Shown here: piece by piece, positions 10,851 to 22,696 of the stretch
Layout of the letters: the number at the start of each line of letters is the position of its first letter
Position numbering within the stretch: the first letter of the stretch is position 1
From: Prorocentrum cordatum
Taxonomy: Eukaryota; Sar; Dinophyceae; Prorocentrales; Prorocentraceae
DNA length: 64,000 bases
Reading direction: 5' to 3'
NCBI GenBank assembly: GCA_963575745.1
Contig: CAUYUJ010005669.1
Coordinates: forward strand, 835,628-899,627
Made by a program: the position numbers and the translations under genes
The notes under the pieces: generated by a model
Database searches by the model: none
What the model saw: only the letters and a program-made list of their open reading frames with translations
What the model was told of the DNA's origin: nothing

Positions 10851-13020
10851 GGGATTGCGCGGGCGATCGAACAGCTCAGGCGGAGAAGAGAGGCCAAAGG
10901 AAGCGGGGACCATGACCGTCCAACCGCAAACACTTTCTAGACTCGGCAGGGAAACGCCGCCGCTGTGTGACATGACGGGCGCGCGCGCGAAGGCGCAAGC
11001 TCATCTACTGCACCGGCGAGCTCGCTCGCGCTCCAAAGAGCGGCACGGGAGGAGGTCACGCGCGTGAGCGATGATGGCGTCAACCACCTTGCGCCGCAGC
11101 GCGCGACACTGGAGACCCCGGGCCGCAGACATGACGCTTCAAGAAAGCTGCCCTGAAACGCAGGCAATGCCATGGCCACGGGGACGCGTGAGTGATGGGG
11201 CGGAGGTGCAGCGCCCTTGACCTGGAAGGTGGTAGAGGAGGCAATGGAGAGGGACGCGGACACTATTTTGGCACGATCACCTTGCGATCCGTCGGACACG
11301 CCCCGATCGCGACCGCCGTCGGCGACCTCGCGGGGCGCGCCGGGCTCGGCGCCGCCCCTGGGCGAGGGCGGCTGCTGCGGCTCGTCGGCCCTAGCCGCGC
11401 GGAGGGCCGAGCTGGCGCGCCGTCGCTCGGCGTCCCCCCCAGCACTGCGGGTATTCTTCTCTTGGGGCGGTCGACGGCGTCGCCCGGCGGGGGGGCGTTC
11501 TCGCCCTTGCCCTTGCCCAGCCATCACCGCGGCATGCCCTCGGGGGCCGACGGGCGCCATGGCCCCCGCCCTGGCCCAGAGCGAGCGCGCAGCAGCCTCG
11601 CCGGACGGCGACGGAAGGGGCCCTCCGGATACCCGGCGCGACTAGGCGGAGCGCGCGGCACGCGCCCGCCCGAAGTGGGGCGCACTGCGCGCGGCGACAG
11701 CCCCGCCGGCCGCCCGCGGCCAGGCGGGCGGCTCTTGGACGACGGGGCGCCAAGCGACGCCCCCTCGAGCTCGGCCAACGGACCCAATCCGAATCCGGAT
11801 TGGGCCCCCACGTTCATCAGCGCCCAGATACGCCTGCATGCATCTCGCTGCCGGGGGCTCCATAGCCACCAGGGATGGTGGAGCTTCGCCACGAACATAA
11901 CGAGTGCGCTGCCCAATTGGACGTTTGCGCACGCGCGCCTTGGACCGTTTGTCCAGCCGTGAATTCTCCGCGCATCGAAAGGACTGCCTGCGTGGAGCTC
12001 AGGGGCCATCGCGTGCGTCGACGCTCAACAAAGCGCGACGGAGTGCTTGCTCTGGCACCGGATCCGCATGATGGCAGTTGCCCCGTCGGACGCGGTGAGC
12101 ATCTGGGCGCCCTCCGAGAGCGCCGCGATCGGCACCTCAGGAGATTGCGGCGCACTTGGCGAAATCGGCACCATCGCGGACGCCGCCCTAGTCGGAGGAG
12201 GCCGCGACGCGGCCGCCGCGCGGCATCTGCGCGGCGATGGCGGGCGCGACCGGGAACGGGAACGCGCGCGGGCCCGGGCGCTGTTCTGCGCGGCGGCGGC
12301 GTCATCGGATGCATGCCCGGAAGGCGAATCATCGCCAAAAGGCCCCGATGGGCCGCCAACTCTGGCCCGGCTTTGGTGGCCGACCCCGCGGCGCGGCTCG
12401 GCGCGCAGTCGACGCCAGGGCCACATCTCCTGACGACGACGCTTCCTCCGCGGAAAGCAAGGAAGACGAGGGCGCGGAACGCGAGCGGCAAGGCGGCGGC
12501 GAACTGTGGGATCCAGCGGTAAACTCTCGGGCACGGCGCCAAGGGCGCGCGCGGCGGCGGACGGCCGTCTGGGCGCGACGGCGCGCGTCGCGAGCCCGCG
12601 CGCGGGCCCGGCGGCGCGCGAGCTACGGCCGGCAGCTCAGGGGGCCTCGACCGGGCGGCGCGAGCGCCTGCCGATGAAAAGTGGCAGCACCACCGTGAAG
12701 TATTCTCCCTGGTCCTTCCCGCTGCTCCCGCGTCCGCCACGTCCGCGCACGCGCTCGCCAGCGCACGCGCCACCGCGCGCGCCCGCCGCTACAACGCAGA
12801 CAGCATGCCCCCCCGAAACGCCGCGCCACAACATCCCCCCCAAACCATGCGCAACGGGACAGACCTTCCAAAGGATGAGAGCTCGGGGCAGGATGTGCCA
12901 ACTAAACCATTGTACCCCATTGGCTTCAGCGCCCGCATGTACTCGATCTGGCCCAGCCCATGCCCGCCGCTGCGCGCGGGAGAGCGACGCGCCCCCCAGC
13001 GCGCGAATGTACCTTCGCTA
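10851..13020. other. very GC-rich stretch, no gene assigned
   Basis: Both strands are open for long distances. A minus-strand frame (12025-12534) has an Arg/Ser repeat and a less biased tail, and could be an exon, but there is no homology I recognise and opposite-strand frames compete. I leave it unassigned. Confidence 0.4.
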
Positions 13021-13023
13021 AAA

Positions 13024-13937
13024 TCAGAATCGCCTTTCCCGCAGCATATTCTCAACATTGACGTGAAATTGCCTTCTCCCGAACTCATCCTGCGACGCTG
13101 ATATCGACGACACGATTGGTAGCCAGTGGGGCGAGATCGCCATGCGTTGGGCGTCGTGACTGTTGTCGTAGAATGTCGGGATGCCATGGTGCATGTGATC
13201 GGCGATCTCGGCGAATTGGACGGGCCCACAACTGGGGGCACCTTTGCACCCGGTGCCCAGTTCCCCCACGTGGGGAATTTTCAGTGCCAAGCCGAAATCT
13301 TCGCATCTCTTTACTTCGCGTTGGAATGCGACCTCATATCTTCACCTTGCGCTCATCCACCTGCTGCGTCCGCAACTTCCTGGTGGCTGACGCCCTTCAA
13401 GGGGGCTTTCTCGACGCCCCATGCATCGATCGCCGCGACGGGAGAGTCGGGGTGAGGCGTTGGTGCATGCGGCGACGAGATCGGCGTTGGCGCCCGTGGA
13501 GCCTCGGAGGGCCAGCCTCATGCGGGTGATCCGAACCTTCTGAGATGGGGCTGATTTACTTGGCGTCAATGTCCATTTGCCCACCAGCCTGCAGCCAAGG
13601 ATGTCGCGCGCTCCTCGGCGCGGACGCCGCGAGGATCAGCTGCAATGTTTACCCTTGCTCGCAGTTCCACGAGAGCGGCGACGGCAACGGCTGCGGCGTG
13701 CTCGGAAATCCTCGGGGCCGAGCAAGGCAGCGCCACGTTCGACCAGTGCCTTGTTGGCCCCTGCCACGTAGGCCCGGAAGCGTACGCGGCGCCCGTCGGG
13801 GATAATATGATAAATCCGAACCCGTGCATTTCGTCCCGGGCCAAATTTTTCACGCGGGCTCCACCAGCCTCATCGGCGTCGATGGCCTTTGTGGGAGGTG
13901 TAGCACCCACTGCGAAGTAGCGGCGGTGCTGGCACAC
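13024..13937 (-). pseudogene. decayed RNase H-like fragment of a retroelement
   Basis: Read on the minus strand, 13566-13937 gives FGFIILSPTGAAYASGP, then SEHAAAVAVAALVEL, then NIAADPRGV. The order and spacing resemble the central strands and helices of RNase HI domains in LINEs. A later frame (13342-13584) contains TGANADLVAA, like the terminal GN-x-x-AD helix. Frames shift between the pieces, no RT accompanies them, and catalytic residues are only partly recognisable. The family assignment is inference from pattern, and the fragment could be something else. Confidence 0.3.
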
Positions 13938-14687
13938 CTCTGCGGACAGGAGTTGCGGCAGTGGGCCTTCATGACTGCGATTTCGTCACGCGCTAGGGAG
14001 GTCCACCGCGCGGTGTCGATAATGCAGCCAGCGATCGCTCACGGAGCATGCGTGGGACCCCTCCTCGATGATGGATGGCCTCCCTTCGTCGCGCGTGGAA
14101 TCGTCGGGGCGCGCGCCGGCTTCAGCAGGGTCGGCGCGACATCCCCGGGCGTCTGCTACTTGGAACTCATATTCCACGAGATCTCAGAGGCAGCGTCCAG
14201 CTACCTGTCCTTGAATAGGAGGCGGTCGAAACCTAGAAGCTCAACGAAGCTCAGTCTGCCAGCCACGAGGCTCCAACAAGTGCCCACTTCGCGATGGCCC
14301 TGTCGCCATTATGCCATGAGTGAGCCGTCTCGAATGTTTCCAATCACAATGCACTCGAGTCCGCGGCCGACTTAGATACCTGCGACACTGTTGACATTGA
14401 AAACGTTTTTCGCTGAGTACTGGAGACTCAACGCCACAAAACACACGTCGGCGGCCACGGCGGCGACCGCGTCGGCGTCGGCCAAACACTGGCGGGTCTT
14501 AGACGAGAGGGTCCGAATATACTGTTCTACCTTCATCCATGCCTGACCGGGGGGTACTCGTCTGGTTCGGAACTCCGTGTGCAAATCCGCATGCAAGGAA
14601 CCGTCGTTTGGAAGCTGTGCGAGAAAAAGCACGGCGGCAATAGGTTGTATATAGCAGGGCTTGTAATCATCATACCATAAGTAGATG

Positions 14688-14739
14688 TGCGTCGACGCTC
14701 GGGCCAAACAGCGGCGACCTCTCCTATCCTGTTTGAGTG
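14688..14739 (+). repeat. dispersed repeat, copy B
   Basis: Second copy of the unit at 10804-10850, same orientation, about 3.9 kb downstream. Confidence 0.6.
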
Positions 14740-15230
14740 AGAGAGGAAAGGAGGAAGGAGAAGAAGGAGAGGAGAAGAGAGAGAGAGAGATGTCCATCCA
14801 GCCGGGCATCGGGCATCTCGTCGTCGCATTTACTGCGCTGGCTCTGGTGGCCCGCGTCCGTGCCAGCTGGCCTTACAAGAACTGTCACTCCAACGGGAGG
14901 AGGGAGGAGGGAGGGGAAGGAGAAAACGTAGGAGGGAAGGGAAAGAGGGGAGGAGGGGAAAGGAGGGAGAGGGGAAGAGAAAAAGGGAGGACGGGAGAGG
15001 AGGGAGAGGAGGAGGAGAAAAAGGGGGGAATGTAGGCGGACGCTGTGTCCGTACTCGTGGCCTCCTGCTGCACCTTCGACCGCAGCAATTTCCAGACCTG
15101 GCGAGTGCGAAATTGCCACCGGCGCACCCTCTCCATTTCTACCTTTTTTTTCTGCTCCTCCTGCTCCTCCTACTCTTCCTCCTCCTCTTCCTCCTCCTCC
15201 TGCTCCTCCTCCTCCTCCTCGTCCACATTC
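14740..15230. repeat. purine-rich tracts and (CTC)n tract
   Basis: A GGA/GAGA-rich purine run (about 14735-15030) is followed by a (CTC)n/(TCC)n run (about 15148-15224). The Ser- and Arg/Glu-rich ORFs here are translations of these tracts. Confidence 0.85.
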
Positions 15231-15519
15231 ACCCTCCCTCCTCCAAGGAACGAACGCCACACCCGACTTACGTCGTTCGCGAGCGACCGATGGTCGGAAT
15301 GTTCAGCGGAACGCCAGGCGAACGAACGGATGGGGGAGGGTAAGCTCACCCACTTTCAAGCGGCGCAAGGAAGCAAGCTACGCATCCTTCGCCCTGTGCG
15401 TCGCACAGATTGGACAAACTCCCATGGTGCCTCCGCACGGCCTTGGAATGCGGTCTGAGTGAGGCTCCAGGCCTAAAATCGAGGCAAACGGGTTCGGCGA
15501 CCTCCTGCCCAAACGGCCG

Positions 15520-15790
15520 AGCATGCGCCCCATTTGGCAAACCTTCCCATGGGGATCCCACTTTGGAATTCTTCTCATGACCCCCTACGCGGGAGTCCTT
15601 CTCACGTGCACATTGGGAATCCGTCTCATGGCCCCTCCCATTGGGATTATTTCTCATGGGCCCCCCAGTTGGGTCCTCCACGGGATTCTTTCACATGGGC
15701 CCTCGAAACTAGGACGACTCCCTGTGCGAAGATTCCTCCTCATGGGGCTCTCGCCTGGGACTCCTGCCCAAGCGTCCCAATACTTTGGTC
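15520..15790 (+). repeat. degenerate tandem repeat with CTCATGG core
   Basis: About seven diverged units of roughly 30-36 bp with a TTCTCATGG and CATTGGGA core, for example around 15575, 15600, 15627, 15652 and 15690. They are tandem but too diverged for a consensus by eye. Confidence 0.55.
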
Positions 15791-16740
15791 CCTTCTCTTG
15801 GGGCGCCGCTGCACCGCCCCCGCGCGAAGCCCCCGCCCGCACCTGGCGTGCCCAGGTCGCGCCACGAGGCGCCGGTCATGGAGAGAAGTCAGCGGCCTCC
15901 CCGGGCGGCCGAGGGAGGCCGTTCCAGGCGCCGCCAAGAGTTCCGCAGGAATATTTGTTCGGTAGAAGTCCGAGGGATTGTTCGGTAAGTCCAGGGACGT
16001 GATTGGTAGAAATCAGGGGGATTGTTCTCGAGTTTGTGAGTTTGCTCTACTGTCGGGGAGCGAAGGAGGGAGGGATGCAAGGAGAGGGACATGGTACAGG
16101 GAGGAACAGAGAGGGAACACGAATGCTCCTCCGAGCCCCCGTGCACCATCTGCGGCAGTCAGATAGCGAACAGTCCGCGCTTGAGGAGCAGGAGGAAGCA
16201 ACAAGGTTGATAGACTGGAGGCGCAGCGGTGGGCCGTCATTGACGGAAGTCCCTGCCCTGGCCTTGGTCTCGACGGGGGGGGCGCGACTCGTAGCAGCGG
16301 GAAATACAATCATCGCGCTAACGGAAGGATCGCAAAATAAGGAATGGAAGGGCTTACTGGCCACGGCGAGCATCGGTCACGACTAGGTTCCCCGACCTAA
16401 ACCTAAGGAACGGCAAAGAAAACAGAGACCCTCGTGAGCCCGAAGTGGTCCATCTTTCAGCGTCTTGGAATATATGTTTTCGCGCAGCAATGCGCCAATA
16501 TGTGGACAGACAAATGTTTGGACATAGGTTATATTGTAAGGCTGGTCGACGTCACAACCCGATGAAGTTCTCAAAGGGAGCCCGCCATGAACAGTGAGTT
16601 GGAACTACCAGGATGCTCGCATTGACAGGACACTGCAGTAGTGCTGCATGGTGCGCTTGGATTACGTGCTGGAAACACATATGTTCCATCAAGACTGGCA
16701 GCTCGTCTAAGTGAACAGCCAGGTGCTTTGTCAGCGCGGG
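15791..16740. other. no gene recognised
   Basis: The frame 16003-16386 (+) and its antisense are both open with fairly balanced composition. I cannot tell whether either is coding and see no domain. Confidence 0.4.
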
Positions 16741-16744
16741 CCCA

Positions 16745-16990
16745 AAACGAAGATATTATGCACCCTGGACGTGCAAACTACGCGGTGCAAACTGTGTAGC
16801 GTAAACTATGCGGTGTGCGCACTGTGGTGCAAGCTACGTGGTGCATGCTACGCTGTGTAAGAGGTCCAAGCTATATGGTGTACGTTGTATTATGTAGGCG
16901 ATGGGATGTAATGTGTGTGGTGCGAGCTATGTGGTATAAGCTATGTGGCGCAGGCCGAAGGGATTAACTATGTGTCGCAAGCTATGCCCC
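16745..16990 (+). repeat. degenerate tandem repeat (GTGCAAGCTACGTG-like) ending in poly-C
   Basis: About a dozen diverged units of roughly 18-20 bp around GTGCAAGCTACGTG, ending at a C run near 16986-16997. A weaker stretch of the same kind lies at 31100-31200. Confidence 0.6.
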
Positions 16991-16999
16991 CCCCCCCAT

Positions 17000-17924
17000 A
17001 TCACGCGGGATTTCGAGTGGTGCGCGCAAGCGGTGTAGCTGAAGCGCGCATGCCGCCGCGGCCATGGCAATACACATCAATGTTAGCACGCGCGCAGGGC
17101 GCAGGGCGCAGGATCGCAAGTCCGCCTCGTCGAAGGGGCAGCAGTTCGTGCCTTCGGCGATGCGTGTCGCCGTTGGGCCGCCGCTGGTGCAGCCTTGATA
17201 TTGAATGCATGCGCTGTCACACCAGTTGGCGGGGAACATGCAGAAACTCCACCTGGTCGCACAGGCATGGTCTCAACTTGAAAACTTTGCCTTCGTGACT
17301 GAAGAAAATTCAAACCACCTCCAGCCGTCCTTGGGCATTTTATGGGCCTCGTAGACGGACGCATGCGACAGATGCGGTCTTGAGCGTCCTTGGGGAGAAC
17401 TTTGGAACCCCCTTCTGGGGGGCTCGTGTGTCCTCCTGGAGATCGCGTGCGGCCGTTTTGGGGCCAATGTGGGGGCTTACTTGGCTGTTTCCGGGACTTT
17501 TCTTAAAGCCGTGCCGCAGCCGTTTTGGGCACACCTTCCGTCGTATTGGATTCGCGTTGGGCGCTCGGAAGCCAGGAGAAAAGGAAACCACAGACATCCA
17601 TAAAACGCTTCGAGGCAATCAGTGCGGTTGGCTTCATCGCTAGCTGGTGCTATGAAAAGGGGAATCTGCCTCGGTTGACTCACAGGCCTGCGTTTACTGC
17701 TTCAGTGGGACATGCACACGGCTGTTGCAAATGATGTTTAGGAAGAGGATGCTGATAAGCAGGACGAAGAGGAGGAAGAGGCGGAGGGGGATGAGGGGAC
17801 AAAGACGGAGGAAGCAGAGCAGGAGGAAAACGAAGGCGGAGGAGGAGGAAGCAAAACAAGAAGAGGACGAGAAGAGGAGTAGGAAAAAGGGAAGATTAAT
17901 CACAGTTTTTGGGTCCCCCAAACG
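17000..17924. other. no gene recognised; purine tract
   Basis: A unique-looking segment, then an AGGA/GAGGA purine tract (about 17740-17885) leading into the 42-bp minisatellite. Confidence 0.5.
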
Positions 17925-19855
17925 TGAGTCCAGAACCTGAGGTTCTGGCAATCGTGGCCCCAAGCGTGAAAAGTTCTGGCGACCTTGGCCCCAAACGTGT
18001 AACCTCAAGGTCAATTTCAGGCAACCGTGGCCCCAAGCGTGAAACCATAACTTCAAGTGTTGGCAAACGTGACCGCAAGATTGAGACCATAACGAAAAAA
18101 CTGGCAATCACGGCCCCAAGCGTGCGACAATAATTTCAGGCTTTGACAATCGTGACCCCAAACGTGAGACCAGAACTGGAAGTTCTGGCAACCGTCGCCC
18201 CCAAAACGACGCCAGTACTTCAAAGTCTGACAATCGTGGCCCCAACCGAGAAACGATAACTTACAGTTCTGGCAATCCTGGACCCAAGCGCGGGGCCAGA
18301 ACTTGAATTTCTGGCGATCGCGGCCCCAAACGTCCGGCCATAGCGTCAAGTTCTGGTAATCGTGGCCCCGAACATGAACCCATAACATGAAGCGATGGCA
18401 ATCGTGGCCCAAAGCGTGAGACTAGACCTTGAAGCTACGTCAATCGCGGCCTCAAACGCGGAAAAAAAACGTCAACTTCTGGCAACCGTGGCCCCAAACG
18501 CGCGACCAAAACTTCAAGAGCTGGCGGTCGCAACCGCGAGAGTGAAACCAATACGAAAAGGTTTGGAAATCGCGGCCCAAAATGCGCGATCACAATTTCA
18601 GGCTCTGGCAATCGTGCGATGCGATGATTTATCCATATCCACCGCCTGCGCACCGACGCCCCGGCGCCCCGGCGGTGGATATGGATAGAATTTGGCCCCC
18701 GTGGGCTCGAATATGCCCATGCCCACAGCCTGCCGCGGCTCCGAAAACTGACCCCCCAGGCGGTGGATATGGATGCATTCCCGCCTCGGAAATCGCGACA
18801 CCAAACGCGACGCCAGCACTTGAAGCTCTGGCAATCGTCGCCCCCAAGACGACACCAGAACTTCAAAGTCTGGCAATCGCGGCCCCCAGCGAGAAACCAG
18901 AACATGAAGTCCCAGCGATCTTGGCCCCAACCGTCGAAGTTCTGGCGAGAGCTTGAAGTTGGCAAGCGTGGGGCCATAGCTTGAAGTTCTGGCGATCGCG
19001 GCCCCGAGCGCGCGACCGCGACGCCCAGCTCTGGCGGTCGCGGCCCCAAACGTGAATCCATGACTGCAAGCGCCGGCAACGGTGGCCCCAAGCGTGAGAC
19101 TTGAACAACATATTCGGGCAATCGCGGCCCTAACCGCGCAACCAAAGCTTCGCGCCCCGGCAATCGTGGCCCCGTGCGCGAGGCCAGAACTTGAGGTTCG
19201 GGTAACCGTCGCCCAAGCCGCGAGAACAGAACTAGAGGGTCTGGCATGCTTGGCCCCCACCTGAAACCAGGACTTGTTGTTCTGGCCATCGCGGCCACGA
19301 GCGTGAGACCAGGACTTGAAGCCCTGGCAAGCGCGGCCCCAAAATCGACGCCATAACTTCAATGTCTGGCAATCGTGGCCCCAAACGCGCGACCAGAAGT
19401 TAAAGCTCTTCCAACCGTGGCCCCGAACGCGAGCCGGGAGCTTGAAGTTCTGGCGGCCGCGGCCCCAAAGGGCAGGGCTTGAAATTCTGGCAATCGTGGC
19501 GAAAACGAAGCCAGCGCTTGAAATTATTGCACGCGCGCCCGCAAGCGCGTGACCTATGCTCGGCGCTCTGGCAACCGCGACTCCAAGCGCAGACCGGAAC
19601 TTCAAGCGCTGGCCATCGAGACCCCGAATGTGAGACTACAACTTGAAAGTCTGCCAATCGTAGCCCCGAACGGTGAGACCAGAATTTGAAGCCCTGGCAA
19701 CCGCGGCCCAAAACGTGCGACCGGACTTCAAGCGCTGGCAACGGTGGCCCCCGGAGTGGGACCAGAACTTGGAACTCCGGCAATCGCGGCCCCAAACGCG
19801 AGGCCAGGACTTGAATTTCCGGGGATTGCGAGCCCAAGCGGTGGGCCAGAACGAG
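17925..19855. repeat. 42-bp minisatellite, about 40 units
   Basis: Units of about 42 bp carry the core GTTCTGGCAATCGTGGCCCC followed by AAACGTGA and CCAGAACTTGAA. The junction CAGAACTTGAAGTTCTG is close to a perfect palindrome, so each unit can form a small hairpin. Because 42 is a multiple of three, long minus-strand frames stay open with a 14-residue periodicity (for example RLGPRLPELQVL and WGHDCQNLKFW). Divergence between units is substantial. One foreign insertion lies at 18631-18774. I treat it as a minisatellite, not a gene. Confidence 0.85.
18631..18774. mobile_element. inverted-repeat insertion inside the 42-bp minisatellite
   Basis: The segment begins ATCCATATCCACCGCCTG (18631-18648) and ends with its exact reverse complement (18757-18774). 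A third, internal half-site GGCGGTGGATATGGAT lies at 18671-18686, so it can fold in two ways. It interrupts the minisatellite periodicity, which marks it as inserted. I see no convincing TSD. Confidence 0.65.
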
Positions 19856-19859
19856 AGTG

Positions 19860-20615
19860 GCTCGGAGGGGGCCAGAGACGACGACTAGAGGGGGCGAGGG
19901 GGTGAGTTCTCGAGGAGGCCGCGCGAGGAGCAGGGAAGGGCGAGGTGGAAGAAAGCAGAACGCGGACATATTTTTCGCACGGATGTAGGCCTCCATAAGC
20001 AACCAGCGCCACGTCGGGGCCGCTGCGCCGCATCAGCCGCGGGGGCGGCAGCAGCTGAATCAGCCTCGGCGTCGCGCGCACAATGTGGATGCACGCGCCG
20101 AAGACCCGGCGGGCAGCAGCTGACTCGGCCACTGCCCGCCTCAGCTGAATCATCAGCCACGGGGGCGGAGGGCAAAACGCGGGTCGACTCGCGGCAGGCT
20201 CGCGCCCCGATATACGCGGTAGCCGCCGACCTGGGGGCTGCGTTTCGTCACCGCGCCGGTGTCGATCCACTGCTGGCACCTGCTCAGAGACGAAGGGCGC
20301 GGGCGCGCGAAGGGGCGCGATCGCGATTGGAAACGTCAGCCTGCCGCCAGGCTGCCATTGCCAAGTTCAAGCTGGTCTTCGCGGGGGCGCAGTCCTGGCC
20401 AGGGCCAAACCATGAGCCCTCGACGACATGGGTTCGCTGGAACTCCACGGACTACGCTGCCCCCAGGACGATCGAACACCGCTGCCCCCCCAGCCAGCAG
20501 GCGGCGAGCAGGAGCGCGAGGGAGCGCGCGTGCCAGGCGGGCTGGCGACAGGAACGAGCGCCACGGGCGCAGGCACATGGACATGTGGCCGAGCGGCTCG
20601 GCGAGCAGCAGCGGT
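19860..20615. other. no gene recognised
   Basis: GC-rich sequence between the minisatellite and the CAT tract. All frames give Arg/Pro/Ala-rich shadows without a domain. Confidence 0.5.
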
Positions 20616-20618
20616 AAG

Positions 20619-21330
20619 CAGCATCACCAGCATGATCAGTATCATCATAACCAGCAGAAGCATCATCATCACCAGCATCAGCATCAGCATCAGCATCAGC
20701 ATCAGCATCAGCATCATCCTCACCATCATCATCAACAGCATCGTCATCAGAATCATCATCGTTAACAACATCAGCATCATCATCATAATCCTCATCCGCA
20801 TTATCACCATCATAATCAGCATCATCATCATAATCATGATCAACGTCGTCATCATCAGCATCATCAGCATTCTCGTTGTCACCGTCAGCTGCAGTGTCAT
20901 CATCAGCATCAGCATAATCAGCATCCTCATCATTGTCGCCAACATCATCACCAGCATCAGCATCAGCATCAGTATCATCAGCATTATCATCATCATCAGG
21001 AGCATCATCATCATCATCGTCATCAGCACCATCATTGTTACCAGCGTTGGCATCATCATCAGCAGCATCAGTATCATCATCGTCTTGACATCATCATCGT
21101 TATCAGCATCAGCATCATCATCATCATCATCATCAGAGGCATCATTATTGTTCATTGTCATCGACATCGCCATGGTCATCGTGATCGGTGTCATCAATAT
21201 CCAACTCCCCCTCATCAATACACGCATCTCCTAAACACACTCATATTCAATACAGCATCATTAGCATCTGCAATTACCAGCGTAATTAGCATCATTATCA
21301 TCGCCAGCATCATCAGCATCAACCTCCTCC
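20619..21330. repeat. long (CAT)n/(CAG)n microsatellite
   Basis: About 700 bp of imperfect ATC/CAT/CAG/ATA trinucleotides. The 286-residue minus-strand and 268-residue plus-strand frames over it are Met/Leu- and Ile/Ser-rich artefacts. Confidence 0.95.
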
Positions 21331-21500
21331 TCATCGTCACCGCGATCCGACCCCTCCCTGCGTGCAGTCTGATCGTGCGGCTTGGCGACCACCGCGCCGC
21401 CGTTCTTGTCGGGGTGCGCTTGCTGCATCAGGCGCTCCACCTCCTGCGGCCTGATGCGGGTTGCGCCGAGACTGTCGTGGGAGGAGGCGATGCCGGGCGA
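21330..21500 (-). CDS. possible exon with a J-domain-like HPD motif
   Basis: The minus-strand frame reads EVERLMQQAHPDKNGG then AKPHDQTARREG. Helix II of DnaJ J-domains ends in a conserved HPD followed by K and N, so this is a plausible partial J-domain exon (HPDKN at about 21402-21416). Helix III and the QAYxxL pattern are not clearly present, the frame runs into the acidic CAT repeat, and no splice sites are certain. Chance resemblance is possible. Confidence 0.22.
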
Positions 21501-21599
21501 AGCGAGGCGAGCGCCGATGCCGAGCAGCCTTGTCTCCGTCCGTGCGAGCGTGGCGGAGTATGCTGGCAGAGCTGTGGATCCCAATGGTCAGCTTAGACC

Positions 21600-22680
21600 A
21601 CCGGGGGAGGAGGTGGTTGGGGTGAGGGACAACAATAAGAGGGAGAGTGACTCGGGGGGTGTCAGGGGGGAAGCATCAAGCTGAAATCGGCGACGCCTCC
21701 CCAAGAGATGGGCCATGGGCCACCAGGGAACCTGCCTGGTCCTGGGCGAGAATGGTTATCGGGCCCGTATCGGCGATGAGTGGGCGATTGGGGGTCGATG
21801 CTTTACCACCTTCGCCCATTCCCCCTCTCGCGTTACCCCCTGGGGGGGTCGCGCCCCTGAACTAGTTGTCCCGCAACTGCGATTTCTATGTTTGGGTCCC
21901 CTCCCCCTCCACAATTCTGAGGGGACATCTCCCGGGGTGCGTTCTGGCCAGGATTCCCAGAAGAATCCAGCCGTGACGACGATGGAAGGTTAACGATATT
22001 GGTATAGTCTTGTTCTCCTCTGACCTTCTCATTCTCACGAGCGACGAACGTGCTATCCACAACCAGGCCCTTGCGGTCTGGACACCGAAGCGCGGTCCCG
22101 TGGATACGCAATCCTATGGACACTTTCCGCGTCAAGCATCCGCGCAGAGCCGCCCTGTGATCCGGCCGTGGCGACGAGGGACCCCCTGGAGACGCAAGAA
22201 GAGCAAGAAATGGTGACTTTCCCCTGTCTCGTCTTCCTCCTGCTCGTCACCCTCCTGCCCCTCCTTCTCCTCCCCCTCCTCCTTGTGCTCCTCCTCCTCC
22301 TCCTCCTCCTCGCCTCGTCTGCTTCCTGCCAGTCGACTGAACGTTCCTGGTTCGATCGAACCAGTCTGCCCCCAGAACTTCCATAAGCATAAGCACCATC
22401 CTGGCCCGTTTTCCGAGCCGCGTCGAGCCGTGGCGACGAAGGCGCATCCTGGAAGGCCGAGAGAAGCAGCATCAGCAGCAGCAGGAACTGCACGTCTCCG
22501 GAGGCCCTCGTATGTCTCCGCGGTCTGCGTGTCATGTCCCCGCTGGATTCCTCTTGCTCCTCCTCCTCCTCCTGTTCCTCCTCCTCCTCCTCCTCCTCCT
22601 CCTCCTGTTCCTGTTCCTGTTCCTCCTCCTCCTGCTCCTCCTCCCCCTCCTCCCTCGTCCTCCTCCCCCCCCTCATCCCT
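21600..22680. other. no gene; (CTC)n tracts at the right end
   Basis: Unassigned sequence to about 22220, then CTC/TCC tracts at about 22225-22318 and 22548-22680 that abut the LINE remnant. Confidence 0.6.
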
Positions 22681-22696
22681 AGGAGGAGATTCGAAC

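Noticed and set aside
11817-12773. 318-residue minus-strand ORF
   Set aside because: Very GC-rich with Arg/Ala/Pro bias. Several frames on both strands are open over the same bases and no domain is seen.
20367-21234. Met/Leu- and Ile/Ser-rich ORFs of 286 and 268 residues
   Set aside because: Artefacts of the (CAT)n/(CAG)n microsatellite.
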